64,000 bases of DNA from UBA5951 sp009936885 (GTDB lineage: Bacteria > Pseudomonadota > Alphaproteobacteria > Puniceispirillales > Puniceispirillaceae), in NCBI GenBank assembly GCA_937996625.1, contig CALKVA010000010.1, forward strand, positions 62,001 to 126,000, in the 5' to 3' direction. Under the pieces are notes generated by a model. That model saw only the letters and a program-made list of their open reading frames with translations. It was not told where the DNA came from and made no database searches. Shown here in pieces: positions 9,125 to 18,469 of the stretch. The position numbers were made by a program, and so were the translations under genes. Numbering within the stretch: the stretch's first letter is position 1; every line of letters begins with the position of its first letter.

Positions 9125-9906
9125 TGTTGGACTTTGGAATTTCTGGCCGTAAAGCGCTGATTTGCGCAAGCTCTCGTGGTCTTGGCTATGGCTGTGCTGA
9201 AGCGCTTGCCAAATGCGGTGCTAGGCTTGTTTTAAATGCAAGAGATGAAGAAAAATTGCGGATTGCAGGAGATAGCTTGCGACGTAAAACAGGGGCACAA
9301 ATTGAATGCATTGCAGCTGACATAACAACCGAGGAAGGCAGAAATGCTGTTTTGGAAAAGGCTGGCAGCGCTGATATTCTCGTAAATAATGCAGGCGGGC
9401 CTCCAAAGGGCCATTTTAAAGATTGGAAAAGAGATGATTGGATAAGGGCAATTGACCAGAATATGCTGACCTCCATTGAGATGATAAAAGCGGTTATTGA
9501 TTCAATGGTTATGAATAAATTCGGGCGCATCGTAAATATCACCTCAGGCTCTGTTAAATCCCCCATTCCAGAGCTTGGCTTATCCAATGGGGCACGTTCT
9601 GGATTAACAGGATTTGTTGCTGGAATAGCACGTGAATATGCTCAATATAACGTTACTATTAACAACTTACTTCCCGGTCAGTTTAATACAGCGCGTATTG
9701 AAAACCTTATAGAAAGCCGGGCAAAAGAAGAAGGCATCGCTCCCCAAAAGCTGCGGGCTACTTTGGAGCGGGAAAATCCATCAAGAAGGCTTGGTGAAAT
9801 AGCAGAGTTTGGATTTGCATGTGCGTGGATTTGCTCGGCTCATTCAGGTTATCTGGTTGGCCAGAATATTTTATTAGATGGCGGCGTGTTTAATTCTACA
9901 CATTAA
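9124..9906 (+). CDS. SDR-family protein lacking the YxxxK catalytic motif
   Basis: 260-residue Rossmann-fold short-chain dehydrogenase homologue. The cofactor region (residues ~10-20, CASSRGLGYGCA) and the NNAGG motif (~88) are present, but where classical SDRs have YxxxK the sequence reads ELGLSNGARSGLTGF. The catalytic Tyr and Lys are therefore absent. This matches the beta-ketoacyl-ACP reductase-like SDR subgroup known to have an imperfect cofactor motif and tetrad. It is coupled to hdaA (TAATG). Substrate unknown; it may be a non-classical reductase or have lost activity. Confidence 0.8.
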   Translation: MLDFGISGRKALICASSRGLGYGCAEALAKCGARLVLNARDEEKLRIAGDSLRRKTGAQIECIAADITTEEGRNAVLEKAGSADILVNNAGGPPKGHFKDWKRDDWIRAIDQNMLTSIEMIKAVIDSMVMNKFGRIVNITSGSVKSPIPELGLSNGARSGLTGFVAGIAREYAQYNVTINNLLPGQFNTARIENLIESRAKEEGIAPQKLRATLERENPSRRLGEIAEFGFACAWICSAHSGYLVGQNILLDGGVFNSTH

Positions 9907-11069
9907 TCTTTTTCTGGATAAATTAGCTCAAGTTTATTATTTCTGAGTGTGAGCGCAATCTCGCCAGATTTTAATTGAAGCGCGATATTTCCAAATAATT
10001 CTCGGCGCCATCCTTTTAACAGTTTGATATCGGCATTATCATCACGTGCCAGCGCCTCTAGCTCTTCTGCAGATGCTAATAGCTTAGGGGCAATATTTTC
10101 GGCTTCTGTGATATGCTTTAACAGCACTCGGAGTAATTCAAGTGTTGCTGCGGGCGCTTTATCTCGCCGGTAATCATTCCTGATTTTGGGCCAGCTTTCA
10201 CGAGGTGATTTTTCAGCTTCTGCTAGCGTTTTAAGTATTTCAGGCACCAATTTACCAGTGCTTCCCCCTGGAAATCCCCTGATGAATTGGAACTTTGCTA
10301 CGTTTTTTGGATTTGTTCCTGCTATATCAATAAGAGTTTCATCCCGAATTATTCTGTTCTTAGGCATGTTTTTCTCAATCGCTCGTTGCTCACGCCATGA
10401 TGCTAGAAATTTTAACCTATTGAGAAAATCAGGTTTATGGCTTCTAACCTTTAGTCTTTTCCATGCATCATCTGGGTTTGGTTTATATACAGACATTTGC
10501 GTTAGAGCAGAAATGTCATCATCAAGCCACTCAAGCCTATTACTGCGATACAATTCATCATGTATAATTGGGTAAATCTTTGCGAGATGAATTACATCAT
10601 CTAGCGCATATTCTAACTGTCTCTCGCTCAAGGGACGTGCAGACCAATCTGTAAATCTGGATGATTTATCGAGTTCAATATTTAGATAATGTTGAACCAA
10701 TTTGTCATACCCTGCTTGGTCCCCAAGCCCAACTACCATTGCAGCAATTTGGGTATCGAAAATGGGGTCTGGAATATTACCTGTTAAATGAACAAATATT
10801 TCTATATCCTGACGTCCAGCATGAAACACCTTGAGGATATCTTTGTTAGTCATCATCTCGAATAAAGCGGTGAGTTCTATCATGTCGGATTGCGGGTCCA
10901 CCGCAAAGTAATGGTCACCAGCCGCTAATTGAATAAGACATAATTGTGGATAATAGGTAGATTCTCGAATAAATTCGGTATCTATTGCGATCACATTAAA
11001 TTCGCAAAGGATATTGAGTGCACGCTCTAATTCATCAGTTGTGGTTATTAACCTAGAGGTATTATCCAT
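9903..11069 (-). CDS. rnd: Ribonuclease D
   Basis: 3'-5' exoribonuclease of the DEDDy class acting in tRNA 3' maturation. The motifs are visible: DTEFIRESTYYPQLCLIQLA (Exo I, residues ~31-50), FHAGRQDIEIF (Exo II, ~100) and YALDDVIHLAKIY (Exo III with the tyrosine, ~170), followed by an HRDC region. It has 388 residues, normal length. It is convergent with the SDR gene, overlapping its 3' end by four bases. Confidence 0.95.
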   Translation of the reverse strand: MDNTSRLITTTDELERALNILCEFNVIAIDTEFIRESTYYPQLCLIQLAAGDHYFAVDPQSDMIELTALFEMMTNKDILKVFHAGRQDIEIFVHLTGNIPDPIFDTQIAAMVVGLGDQAGYDKLVQHYLNIELDKSSRFTDWSARPLSERQLEYALDDVIHLAKIYPIIHDELYRSNRLEWLDDDISALTQMSVYKPNPDDAWKRLKVRSHKPDFLNRLKFLASWREQRAIEKNMPKNRIIRDETLIDIAGTNPKNVAKFQFIRGFPGGSTGKLVPEILKTLAEAEKSPRESWPKIRNDYRRDKAPAATLELLRVLLKHITEAENIAPKLLASAEELEALARDDNADIKLLKGWRRELFGNIALQLKSGEIALTLRNNKLELIYPEKD

Positions 11070-11345
11070 AATAGACCTTATAGGCGATGACTTCTGTTTT
11101 AATAGTCATTATCCTACCTTGTGGTAAAAATTAGTTTTTTTCTGCCTGAAATTATCACCTTTTGGGGCTTATTTGTATTTTTTATGAGATTATTAATGAC
11201 GGTTCTTGTTTTTGGAATATGTGGACGTTTTAATAAAAGGATAAAAAAACTATCTATAAATCAACTTGGCAAATGGCTTTAAAGCTATCATATAAAGACT
11301 GAGCTTTAATGTTGCATTGATACTAAAACCAAACCGGGTCAAAAT
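11070..11345. other. Intergenic region between rnd and eipB
   Basis: About 276 bp separating two divergent genes. It is AT-rich with T-runs near 11130-11180. I see no RNA gene or convincing operator. It must contain the promoters of rnd and of the exported DUF1849 gene. Confidence 0.5.
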
Positions 11346-12242
11346 ATGTCTAATCACCAATATATAAAATCTTATTATGAAGATTGTAATCAAAATAATC
11401 ACGCGTTGGATTTAGCCAAATATCAGAAGCAACGAATTTTTTTACCTCTGGTTGGTTTGTGCTTTATGATACTATTTGTATGCTTTTCGCGCAATGTAAT
11501 TGCGGCAACATCATTGGTATCGCATAAAGCTAATTACACGCTAACCATGGGTGAGAAGAGTAAAAATGCGCTTGTTCAAAATGTGCGTGGAAAAATTTCA
11601 TTCGAATTGCGCGATGAATGTGATGGATGGTCTCTGACAGAGGATTATCTTTTTCAGTTTTTATATGAATCTGGTGAAGAGATAACGATATTGTCACATT
11701 CCGATTCATGGGAAGATAGAGAAGGCCAGCTTTATAGCTTTGATGTGCGTGAGCAAAATAGTTATGAGCCGGTATCTATCTATACTGGCTTTGCAAACCT
11801 TCCGCCAGAAAGCACGGTTGGGGAAGCCAGTTATGCAGGTGCCTATAAAGATAATTTGAAACTTTCTGATGATATTCTGTTCCCAGTTAACTACACCAGA
11901 GCAATTATTAATGCTGCAGAAAAGGGTGAGAAATTTATGTCAAAGCAGTTATTTGTAAATAGCACCCCAGAAGATGCTCTGAAAACAGCTAGTGCGGCTA
12001 TTGGAAATAAAAAGCCATTTAAATCCGATATTCAAATTGACGGTGTTACAACTTCACATTACTGGCCGATTGATATTGCCTATTTCAAAACAGATGCAAC
12101 ACAAGCCACACCCGATTATCAGATACAAATGGATTTGCACGATAACGGGGTGGTAACAGATTTTCTGATTGATTATGGCGATTTTACCATCCATGCAACT
12201 ATTTCAGATGGTAATCTGATAGAAAATCCAGATTGCAGCTGA
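11346..12242 (+). CDS. eipB: EipB/DUF1849 family periplasmic cell-envelope protein
   Basis: 298-residue exported protein of the DUF1849 family, whose characterised member EipB is a periplasmic beta-spiral protein needed for envelope integrity. A hydrophobic signal segment lies at ~residues 32-53, ending NVIAA. A long 30-residue polar stretch precedes it, so an in-frame ATG inside (around residue 38) might be the true start, though it would cut the hydrophobic core. Two cysteines suit the family's conserved disulfide: one in DECDGW (~97) and one in NPDCS at the C-terminus. Confidence 0.8.
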   Translation: MSNHQYIKSYYEDCNQNNHALDLAKYQKQRIFLPLVGLCFMILFVCFSRNVIAATSLVSHKANYTLTMGEKSKNALVQNVRGKISFELRDECDGWSLTEDYLFQFLYESGEEITILSHSDSWEDREGQLYSFDVREQNSYEPVSIYTGFANLPPESTVGEASYAGAYKDNLKLSDDILFPVNYTRAIINAAEKGEKFMSKQLFVNSTPEDALKTASAAIGNKKPFKSDIQIDGVTTSHYWPIDIAYFKTDATQATPDYQIQMDLHDNGVVTDFLIDYGDFTIHATISDGNLIENPDCS

Positions 12243-12305
12243 AATTATACGTTAAAGCCTGCTCCAGTTTATCATGATTTAAACTAGGACATAATTATAG
12301 TGGAA

Positions 12306-13202
12306 TTATTTATCGTGGAACAAAAGCGCAGCGCCGCGAACGCCGCTTGAATCCCCGTATTTTGGGGCTAATAGCTTGGTTGTAATGTCGTTGGAAAACA
12401 CATAGCCAGGCCATTTTCGAGGTACATTTTCATATAATCTATCAATATTTGAAAGACCGCCTCCCAATATAATAATATCAGGATCAAGAATATTTATGAC
12501 CATAGCAAGCCCGCGCCCAATTCTATCTTCTAGCGCTTGTAGGACAGCTTCTGCCACGATATCCCCATTTTTACTGTCAGTGACGATTTCGGGTCCCGTT
12601 TTTGAAGTTCCGGCTATCTGCTGATACTCTTTTTCAAAGGCCGTGCCAGATATATAAGTTTCTAGACATCCTGTTTTTCCGCACCAGCAATCATGATTAT
12701 CAAATTCATTTGCAACAGGCCAGGGCAGGGGGGTGTGACCCCATTCTCCTGCAATTCCGTTTACACCAGAAACAAGATGACCATTTACAACGATTCCGCC
12801 GCCACATCCCGTTCCAATAATAACGCCAAAAACAACATTTGCGCCTGCACCAGCACCTTCAATTGCCTCTGAAAGGGCAAAGCAGTTAGCATCATTAGAA
12901 AGCCGTACTGCACGGTTAAGAGTTGCTTGTAAGTCCTTTTGAAAATTTTGCCCGTTGAGGTAGGTTGTATTCGCACCTTGAATTAACCCTGTTTTCTTTG
13001 AAACGCTTCCTGGCATACAAATACCAACAGGTCCGTCATAACCAGTATCATCAGTAGCTGAATCAACGCCCGCTTTTATGGCATGGATCATTTCTGTGTA
13101 ATTATCTGGGGTATCAATGCGCTCTCGAAACAAAAATTCACCGCTATCCGACAGGATAGCGGTTTCAATTTTAGTGCCCCCAACATCTATGCCACATCGC
13201 AT
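12306..13202 (-). CDS. ROK-family sugar kinase (fructokinase / N-acetylglucosamine kinase type)
   Basis: ATP-dependent sugar kinase of the ROK family, 298 residues. The N-terminal phosphate motif CGIDVGGTKIETAIL and the zinc-binding pattern GHTP...CWCGKTGCLETYISG (~residues 155-190) are clear, as is the ATP-site motif IIILGGGLSN (~248). The family covers fructokinase (Mak), glucokinase and NagK; residues alone do not settle the sugar. It is convergent with eipB and 14 bp downstream of rpmG. Confidence 0.9.
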   Translation of the reverse strand: MRCGIDVGGTKIETAILSDSGEFLFRERIDTPDNYTEMIHAIKAGVDSATDDTGYDGPVGICMPGSVSKKTGLIQGANTTYLNGQNFQKDLQATLNRAVRLSNDANCFALSEAIEGAGAGANVVFGVIIGTGCGGGIVVNGHLVSGVNGIAGEWGHTPLPWPVANEFDNHDCWCGKTGCLETYISGTAFEKEYQQIAGTSKTGPEIVTDSKNGDIVAEAVLQALEDRIGRGLAMVINILDPDIIILGGGLSNIDRLYENVPRKWPGYVFSNDITTKLLAPKYGDSSGVRGAALLFHDK

Positions 13203-13216
13203 AATTAGGCTCTGTA

Positions 13217-13384
13217 TTATTTGATTTTGGCTTCTTTAAAAAGCACGTGCTTGCGTGCTTTTGGGTCGTACTTCATTAACTCTAATTTTTCTGGTTTAGT
13301 ACGAGGGTTCTTCTTAGTTACATAATAAAAACCAGTATCGGCGGTGCTAACCAGTTTGATTTGCAGGGTTGCAGGCTTCGCCAT
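13217..13384 (-). CDS. rpmG: 50S ribosomal protein L33
   Basis: 55-residue basic ribosomal protein. The sequence begins MAKPATLQIKLVSTADTGF and has the family core YYVTKKNPRTKPEKLELMKYDP. The cysteine pairs found in some L33 proteins are absent, as in the usual alphaproteobacterial zinc-free form. The gene stands alone between rnr and the ROK kinase. Confidence 0.97.
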   Translation of the reverse strand: MAKPATLQIKLVSTADTGFYYVTKKNPRTKPEKLELMKYDPKARKHVLFKEAKIK

Positions 13385-13478
13385 AACATACTCCGATAGA
13401 TAATTTCTTAAAATTCCGCGTCAAATTGCGTTAATTGTACTTATTTGTCAAGCAAAGGCTTGCATCGTTTTTATGTTT

Positions 13479-15719
13479 TTATCGTCTGTTCATATTCTTT
13501 TTAGTCCGACTGCTTTTCTGGGACAATTTTCTTCGGTCTGATTTTTTGCTTCTTTTGTCTTTTGTAGGTGTTGTCATAACCCCGCCAGAGCGCCAAGATA
13601 ATGCGATATTCCCGCTTATAGGGGATATTTCTGTTACAATTACCTGTACTGTTTGCCCTAGCATAAACTGCCAGCCAAGATATCGTCCGGTAAGGTGGGT
13701 CTTTTTATCATCTAATATGTAGAAATCATCAGGCAGTGATTTTCGGGATATAAATCCCTCTGCTCTGCCATCAGCAATTGACGCAAATAATCCTGACTGA
13801 GTAATCCCAATAATTTTAGCGGTTTGTTCAGATCCAAGATAGGAAGCTAATATAATATTTGCCATTCTATCAATAGTACGTCTTTCAGCTTTGGCAGCTA
13901 TTTGCTCTGTTCCGCTTATATGTGTACAGATTTCTGAGATTTGTTCCGCAGAAGTTTGTTTCATACCGTCAGTGCCAAGATTACAGGCATCAATCAGCGC
14001 GCGATGGACCAGAAGATCTGAATAGCGCCTTATAGGGGACGTGAAATGAGAGTAGCGCTGAAGCCCAAGCCCATAATGCCCTGCATTTTCGGTTGCATAA
14101 TTAGCGCGCGATTGACAGCGAAGAATAGCATTCTGTAATAGCTCTCTATCCGCATCTGTGGGTGCTTTTTCCAAAAGTAGGTTGAATTGCTTAGGCGTAA
14201 AATTCGGTGTTTCAGGTAGGTCGATATTCATCCCGTCAGCAAGCAAAGCCAAGTCAGCAAGTTTATCTGCACTTGGTGATTCATGCACTCTGTACACACA
14301 GGTTTTATGTTGTTCTTCTAAAGTTTCCGCCGCACAAATATTAGCAAGAATCATAAATTCTTCAATCAACTCATTGGCTTCTTTCTGCTGGCGGATTTCT
14401 ATTTCCAAAGGGTGGTTATTTTCTGAAAATGTAATAGAGCGCTCCTTTAAGTGCAGCTCTAATGTTCCTCTTATATGGCGTAATTTTTTTCGGCATTGAT
14501 ATACTGCAAATAGATGATAAAGCGTTCCATTTTCAAGTTTAAGCTGTTTTTCATCAAACAGCCCTTCATATACGGACTGTACTTCATCATAGGTCAGCCG
14601 AGCAGTAGACCTTAATTTTCCTCTGATAAAGCGATGTGATTTTTTGTTCCCTTTCTTATCTAAGAATATTTCAACAGCAAGGCAGGCTCTATCTTCATTT
14701 GGTTTTAAAGAGCATAACCCGTTAGATAGGCTTTCAGGTAACATCGGTAGTACTTTTGATGGCAGATACACGGAATTTCCGCGTCTTTGAGCTTCTGCAT
14801 CAAGTTCTGTGTTTTGGCGTACGTAATGACTGACATCAGCGATAGCAATAACAAGGCGCCAGCCGCCATTTGAGCTTGGTTCTGCAAATACAGCATCATC
14901 AAAATCTTTGGCATCTGCGCCATCGATGGTAATCAGCGGTATCTGGGTTAAATCCTCTCTTGGTGTGTTAGATATAGGTTTTGTATCGCTCGCTTGCGAT
15001 TGCACTTCATCAGAAAATCCATCTGTGAGATTAAATTCAACTATCGTCAAAGCAAGGATGGATTCTGGCTCGTTAATATTTCCAATAACATCTAGGAACT
15101 TTGCTTTCCTTAGATATTTATCAGATGTTTTTATAAGTTCGGCCTTAATAAGTAAGTCCTCTTTGAGTATTTTTTTATCTGCAATTTCTAAAAAAACAGG
15201 TCTTGGCGGGCCTTTCTCAGATGTTTCAATATACCATTTGCCTTTTGACTTAAATGTCCGTCCATAGATATAAGAGTTGCGGGTATGCTTTGGCAATATA
15301 CGCATTAACTCTGCTTTTGCAGGCGTTTGAGTTGCGTCTGTAATTCTGGCTAAAACATGATCTCCTAAAATGGAGCTATTACCTCGGCTCGTTATGGTGT
15401 TGATTTCTGCAAGAAAGCCAGATTGCCTTAGAGAGGGGTCTGTTGGGGTTGCGATGGCTATGCCGTCAAAATCCAGTTCCGTAATTTCAAAAATGCATAA
15501 CTCTGGAATAGGTGATACTTCATCTACTCCTATTTTATTTATTGGGGAGGCACCTATCTCCACCAATAAGCGCCTAAGAGCGGCTCTATCACGAGGTTGC
15601 ACTTCAAACGCGCGTGCAATTTCTCGTAATTTGGGTGGTTTTGAGGATAATTTTATAAAATCCAGTATCGCTTTTTTAGATGGCACTGATATACGAGGTT
15701 TTACCAAAATAAAAATCAC
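13479..15719 (-). CDS. rnr: Ribonuclease R
   Basis: Processive 3'-5' exoribonuclease that degrades structured RNA. The 746 residues hold an N-terminal winged-helix/cold-shock region, a central RNB catalytic domain with the acidic motif TIDGADAKDFDDAVF (~residues 265-280), the RNB motif HFTSPIRRYSDLLVHRAL, and a C-terminal S1 domain (~640-720) followed by a short Lys/Arg-rich tail. The start is GTG (15717-15719). It lies 89 bp downstream of topA on the same strand, as in many alphaproteobacteria. Confidence 0.95.
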   Translation of the reverse strand: MIFILVKPRISVPSKKAILDFIKLSSKPPKLREIARAFEVQPRDRAALRRLLVEIGASPINKIGVDEVSPIPELCIFEITELDFDGIAIATPTDPSLRQSGFLAEINTITSRGNSSILGDHVLARITDATQTPAKAELMRILPKHTRNSYIYGRTFKSKGKWYIETSEKGPPRPVFLEIADKKILKEDLLIKAELIKTSDKYLRKAKFLDVIGNINEPESILALTIVEFNLTDGFSDEVQSQASDTKPISNTPREDLTQIPLITIDGADAKDFDDAVFAEPSSNGGWRLVIAIADVSHYVRQNTELDAEAQRRGNSVYLPSKVLPMLPESLSNGLCSLKPNEDRACLAVEIFLDKKGNKKSHRFIRGKLRSTARLTYDEVQSVYEGLFDEKQLKLENGTLYHLFAVYQCRKKLRHIRGTLELHLKERSITFSENNHPLEIEIRQQKEANELIEEFMILANICAAETLEEQHKTCVYRVHESPSADKLADLALLADGMNIDLPETPNFTPKQFNLLLEKAPTDADRELLQNAILRCQSRANYATENAGHYGLGLQRYSHFTSPIRRYSDLLVHRALIDACNLGTDGMKQTSAEQISEICTHISGTEQIAAKAERRTIDRMANIILASYLGSEQTAKIIGITQSGLFASIADGRAEGFISRKSLPDDFYILDDKKTHLTGRYLGWQFMLGQTVQVIVTEISPISGNIALSWRSGGVMTTPTKDKRSKKSDRRKLSQKSSRTKKNMNRR

Positions 15720-15808
15720 TTTTCTGGAGGATTGTTCTCAACTGATATCTAGGTCTACCAAGCATTTTTTAAAGACGCTAAAATTCTTATTGCGTTCGTT
15801 TATTTTTT

Positions 15809-18442
15809 TTAAGATGGCTTTTTGGCTATCGCTTTCTTTGCTGCCTTCCTGGCTGTTGCTTTTTGGGCAGCTTTTTTTGGGGTTGTTTTCTTTGCCGTTT
15901 TTTTTGCGGCCTTTTTAGATGCCTTTTTTGGCTTTGGCGGATTTGCTGCCTTTTCCTGCAGAAGTGTAATCGCCTGTTCTAGGGTAACATCACTCATTTC
16001 TGTTTCGCGGGGTAATGATGCGCGTAATTTCTTATGTTCTACATAGCTACCAAATCGCCCGCGCTTTAATTCAACATCCCCGCCATCAGGATGCGCCCCA
16101 AGCGTTCTTCCTGCCTTTAATTGAGCGGCTGCTAATAAATCAACAGCCCGGTTAATGCCGACACTCAAAACATCATCATCTGCTGGAAGGCTCACAAATT
16201 TGCTTTGATGCTTAAGGAACGGTCCGTATCGGCCGATCCCAGCTTGTATCATCTCTCCTGATTCAGGATGATTGCCAATATCGCGTGGCAGAGATAACAG
16301 TGAAATTGCTTGGTCAAGTGTCACCTGGTCAGCATCAACGCCTTTTGGCAGGCCTGTACGTTTGGGTTTTTTTGTATCATCCCCACCTTGCTGAACATAC
16401 CATCCATAGGGGCCCTTTTTTAGCCAAATTGGCATATCTGTTTGTGTATCTATTCCAAGCTCTGTATTATCTTGGCGCTGGGTAGCATCATCGCTATCAC
16501 GGGAGTCATGCACCTGTTTTGTGTAGCTGCAATCTGGGTATTTAGAGCATCCAATAAAGGGTCCATATTTGCTAAGCTTAAGCTCAAGAAACCCCTCATT
16601 ACATTTGCTACAAACACGGTTTATTGTGCCAGTTTCGTCTGGTTTAAAAAATAATCTTTCAAGGTCAGTATCCAGTGCTGCCATAACGTCTGGTTGAGGC
16701 AAATCCTTGGTTGCATCTATTGTCTGTTTAAAATCTTGCCAGAATTGGGATAATACTTGCTTCCAGTCAAGTCTGCCGCCAGACACATCATCTAGCTGAT
16801 TTTCAAGGCTTGCGGTAAAATCATATTGCACATATTTCTCAAAGAAATTCTCCAGAAAAGTAGAGACAATTCTGCCGCGATGCTCTGGAATAAAGCGCTT
16901 ATGGTCTTTTCTAACATATCCTCTTTTTTCCAACACTTGAAGGATAGATGCATAGGTAGAAGGCCTGCCAATCCCAAGTTCTTCAAGGTTTTTGACAAGG
17001 CTGGCATCGCTGAAGTGCGGTGGTGGCTGCGTGAAATGCTGTTCTGTTAGGACTTCTTCTTGATGCAGAGCCCCACCTTTTTTAACAGCAGGCAGAATAG
17101 CCTCTCCATCCTCTGCTTTATTATCATTCTCTCCTGCTTCGTCTCTACTTTCAAAATAGGCACGTCTAAAGCCGTCAAAAACAATAACGCTTCCATTGCT
17201 TCTAAGCTCAATCGAATAATCACTATTAAAAATCTGAATTGTAGTTTGGTCGAGTTCTGCAGATGCCATTTGGCTTGCAACCGCGCGCTTCCAGATTAGT
17301 TCATATAAGCGAAATTGATCATAATCTAGATAAGAGCGGATATCATTTGGGTGTCGTGCAAATCTTGTCGGCCTGACCGCTTCATGTGCTTCTTGTGCAT
17401 TGGCTGCTTTTGTTTTGTAGAAGCGTGGCTTTTCAGGCAAATACTGCCCGCCATAAATAGTGCCGATTTCATCACGAAGTGCGCTAATGGCTTCATTGCT
17501 CATCTGAACACCATCTGTTCTCATATAGGTAATAAGCCCGGTGGTCTCACGCCCTACTTGTACGCCTTCATATAATCGCTGGGCTATTTGCATCGTCCGT
17601 GACGCAGAAAACCCGAGTTTGCGAGAGGCTTCTTGTTGTAGCGTAGAGGTTGTAAATGGCGCAGATGGCTGGCGCTTTGTTCGTTTTGTATCGACCGAGG
17701 AAACCGCAAATGAAGATGCCTTTATCTGTTGCTCAATCTGTTTTGCTTGTTCCTCAGATGTAATGTCGAGTTTTTCAACTTTTTTGGAATCAAGGCCAAC
17801 TAGCCGAGCGGATAGATGCTTATTATCTTCTGTTTTAAATTTTGTATCTATCGACCAGTATTCTTTTGAATCAAACGCTTCTATCTCTGCTTCTCTGCTG
17901 CAGATCAACCTTAAGGCTACTGATTGCACACGGCCAGCAGATTTCGCACCAGGTAACTTGCGCCATAATACCGGAGAGAGATTAAAACCAACTAAATAAT
18001 CTAAAGCGCGGCGGGCAAGATAGGCATTAACCAGATCATAATCAATCTCGCGCGGTTGTTCCATCGCAGATAAAATTGCTGATTTTGTTATTTCATTAAA
18101 AACAACTCGCTCACTTGGGATATCTCTCAGGGCTTTTTTCGATTTTACAAGCTCTTGCACATGCCAGCTTATAGCTTCTCCCTCTCGGTCAGGGTCCGTT
18201 GCGAGGATTAATTTATCGGCTTTGGATAATGCGTCTGTGATATCTTTAACATGTTTGTTTGATTTGGCATCTGTTTGCCAGCTCATCTCAAATGCCTGTT
18301 CTGGTTGAACGGAACCATCTTTTGCTGGTAAGTCTCTCACATGACCATAAGATGCAAGAACAGTATAATCTGGTCCAAGATATTTATTTATGGTTTTTGC
18401 TTTAGCGGGGGATTCTACAACAACAACTTTCATTCTGCTCAT
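15809..18442 (-). CDS. topA: DNA topoisomerase I
   Basis: Type IA topoisomerase relaxing negative supercoils, 877 residues. The Toprim domain begins VVVESPAKAKTINKYLG and holds ATDPDREGEAI; the nucleophile is Tyr306 in TYMRTDG. One C4 zinc finger follows (CSKC...CSKYPDC, ~575-605), then repeat domains of the C-terminal type. The last ~45 residues are almost only Lys, Ala and Thr, a DNA-binding tail typical of marine alphaproteobacteria with H1-like ends. It sits next to the dprA remnant. Confidence 0.97.
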   Translation of the reverse strand: MSRMKVVVVESPAKAKTINKYLGPDYTVLASYGHVRDLPAKDGSVQPEQAFEMSWQTDAKSNKHVKDITDALSKADKLILATDPDREGEAISWHVQELVKSKKALRDIPSERVVFNEITKSAILSAMEQPREIDYDLVNAYLARRALDYLVGFNLSPVLWRKLPGAKSAGRVQSVALRLICSREAEIEAFDSKEYWSIDTKFKTEDNKHLSARLVGLDSKKVEKLDITSEEQAKQIEQQIKASSFAVSSVDTKRTKRQPSAPFTTSTLQQEASRKLGFSASRTMQIAQRLYEGVQVGRETTGLITYMRTDGVQMSNEAISALRDEIGTIYGGQYLPEKPRFYKTKAANAQEAHEAVRPTRFARHPNDIRSYLDYDQFRLYELIWKRAVASQMASAELDQTTIQIFNSDYSIELRSNGSVIVFDGFRRAYFESRDEAGENDNKAEDGEAILPAVKKGGALHQEEVLTEQHFTQPPPHFSDASLVKNLEELGIGRPSTYASILQVLEKRGYVRKDHKRFIPEHRGRIVSTFLENFFEKYVQYDFTASLENQLDDVSGGRLDWKQVLSQFWQDFKQTIDATKDLPQPDVMAALDTDLERLFFKPDETGTINRVCSKCNEGFLELKLSKYGPFIGCSKYPDCSYTKQVHDSRDSDDATQRQDNTELGIDTQTDMPIWLKKGPYGWYVQQGGDDTKKPKRTGLPKGVDADQVTLDQAISLLSLPRDIGNHPESGEMIQAGIGRYGPFLKHQSKFVSLPADDDVLSVGINRAVDLLAAAQLKAGRTLGAHPDGGDVELKRGRFGSYVEHKKLRASLPRETEMSDVTLEQAITLLQEKAANPPKPKKASKKAAKKTAKKTTPKKAAQKATARKAAKKAIAKKPS

Positions 18443-18469
18443 CCGAGATAATATACTTTATGAACGTTT

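Noticed and set aside
11184..11282. A 32-codon ATG frame with basic C-terminal half between rnd and eipB
   Set aside because: No ribosome site, no recognised pattern, and it lies in a spacer that must hold two promoters.
15809..15950. Low-complexity repeats as a tandem-repeat element
   Set aside because: They are the Lys/Ala-rich C-terminal tail of topoisomerase I in coding frame.
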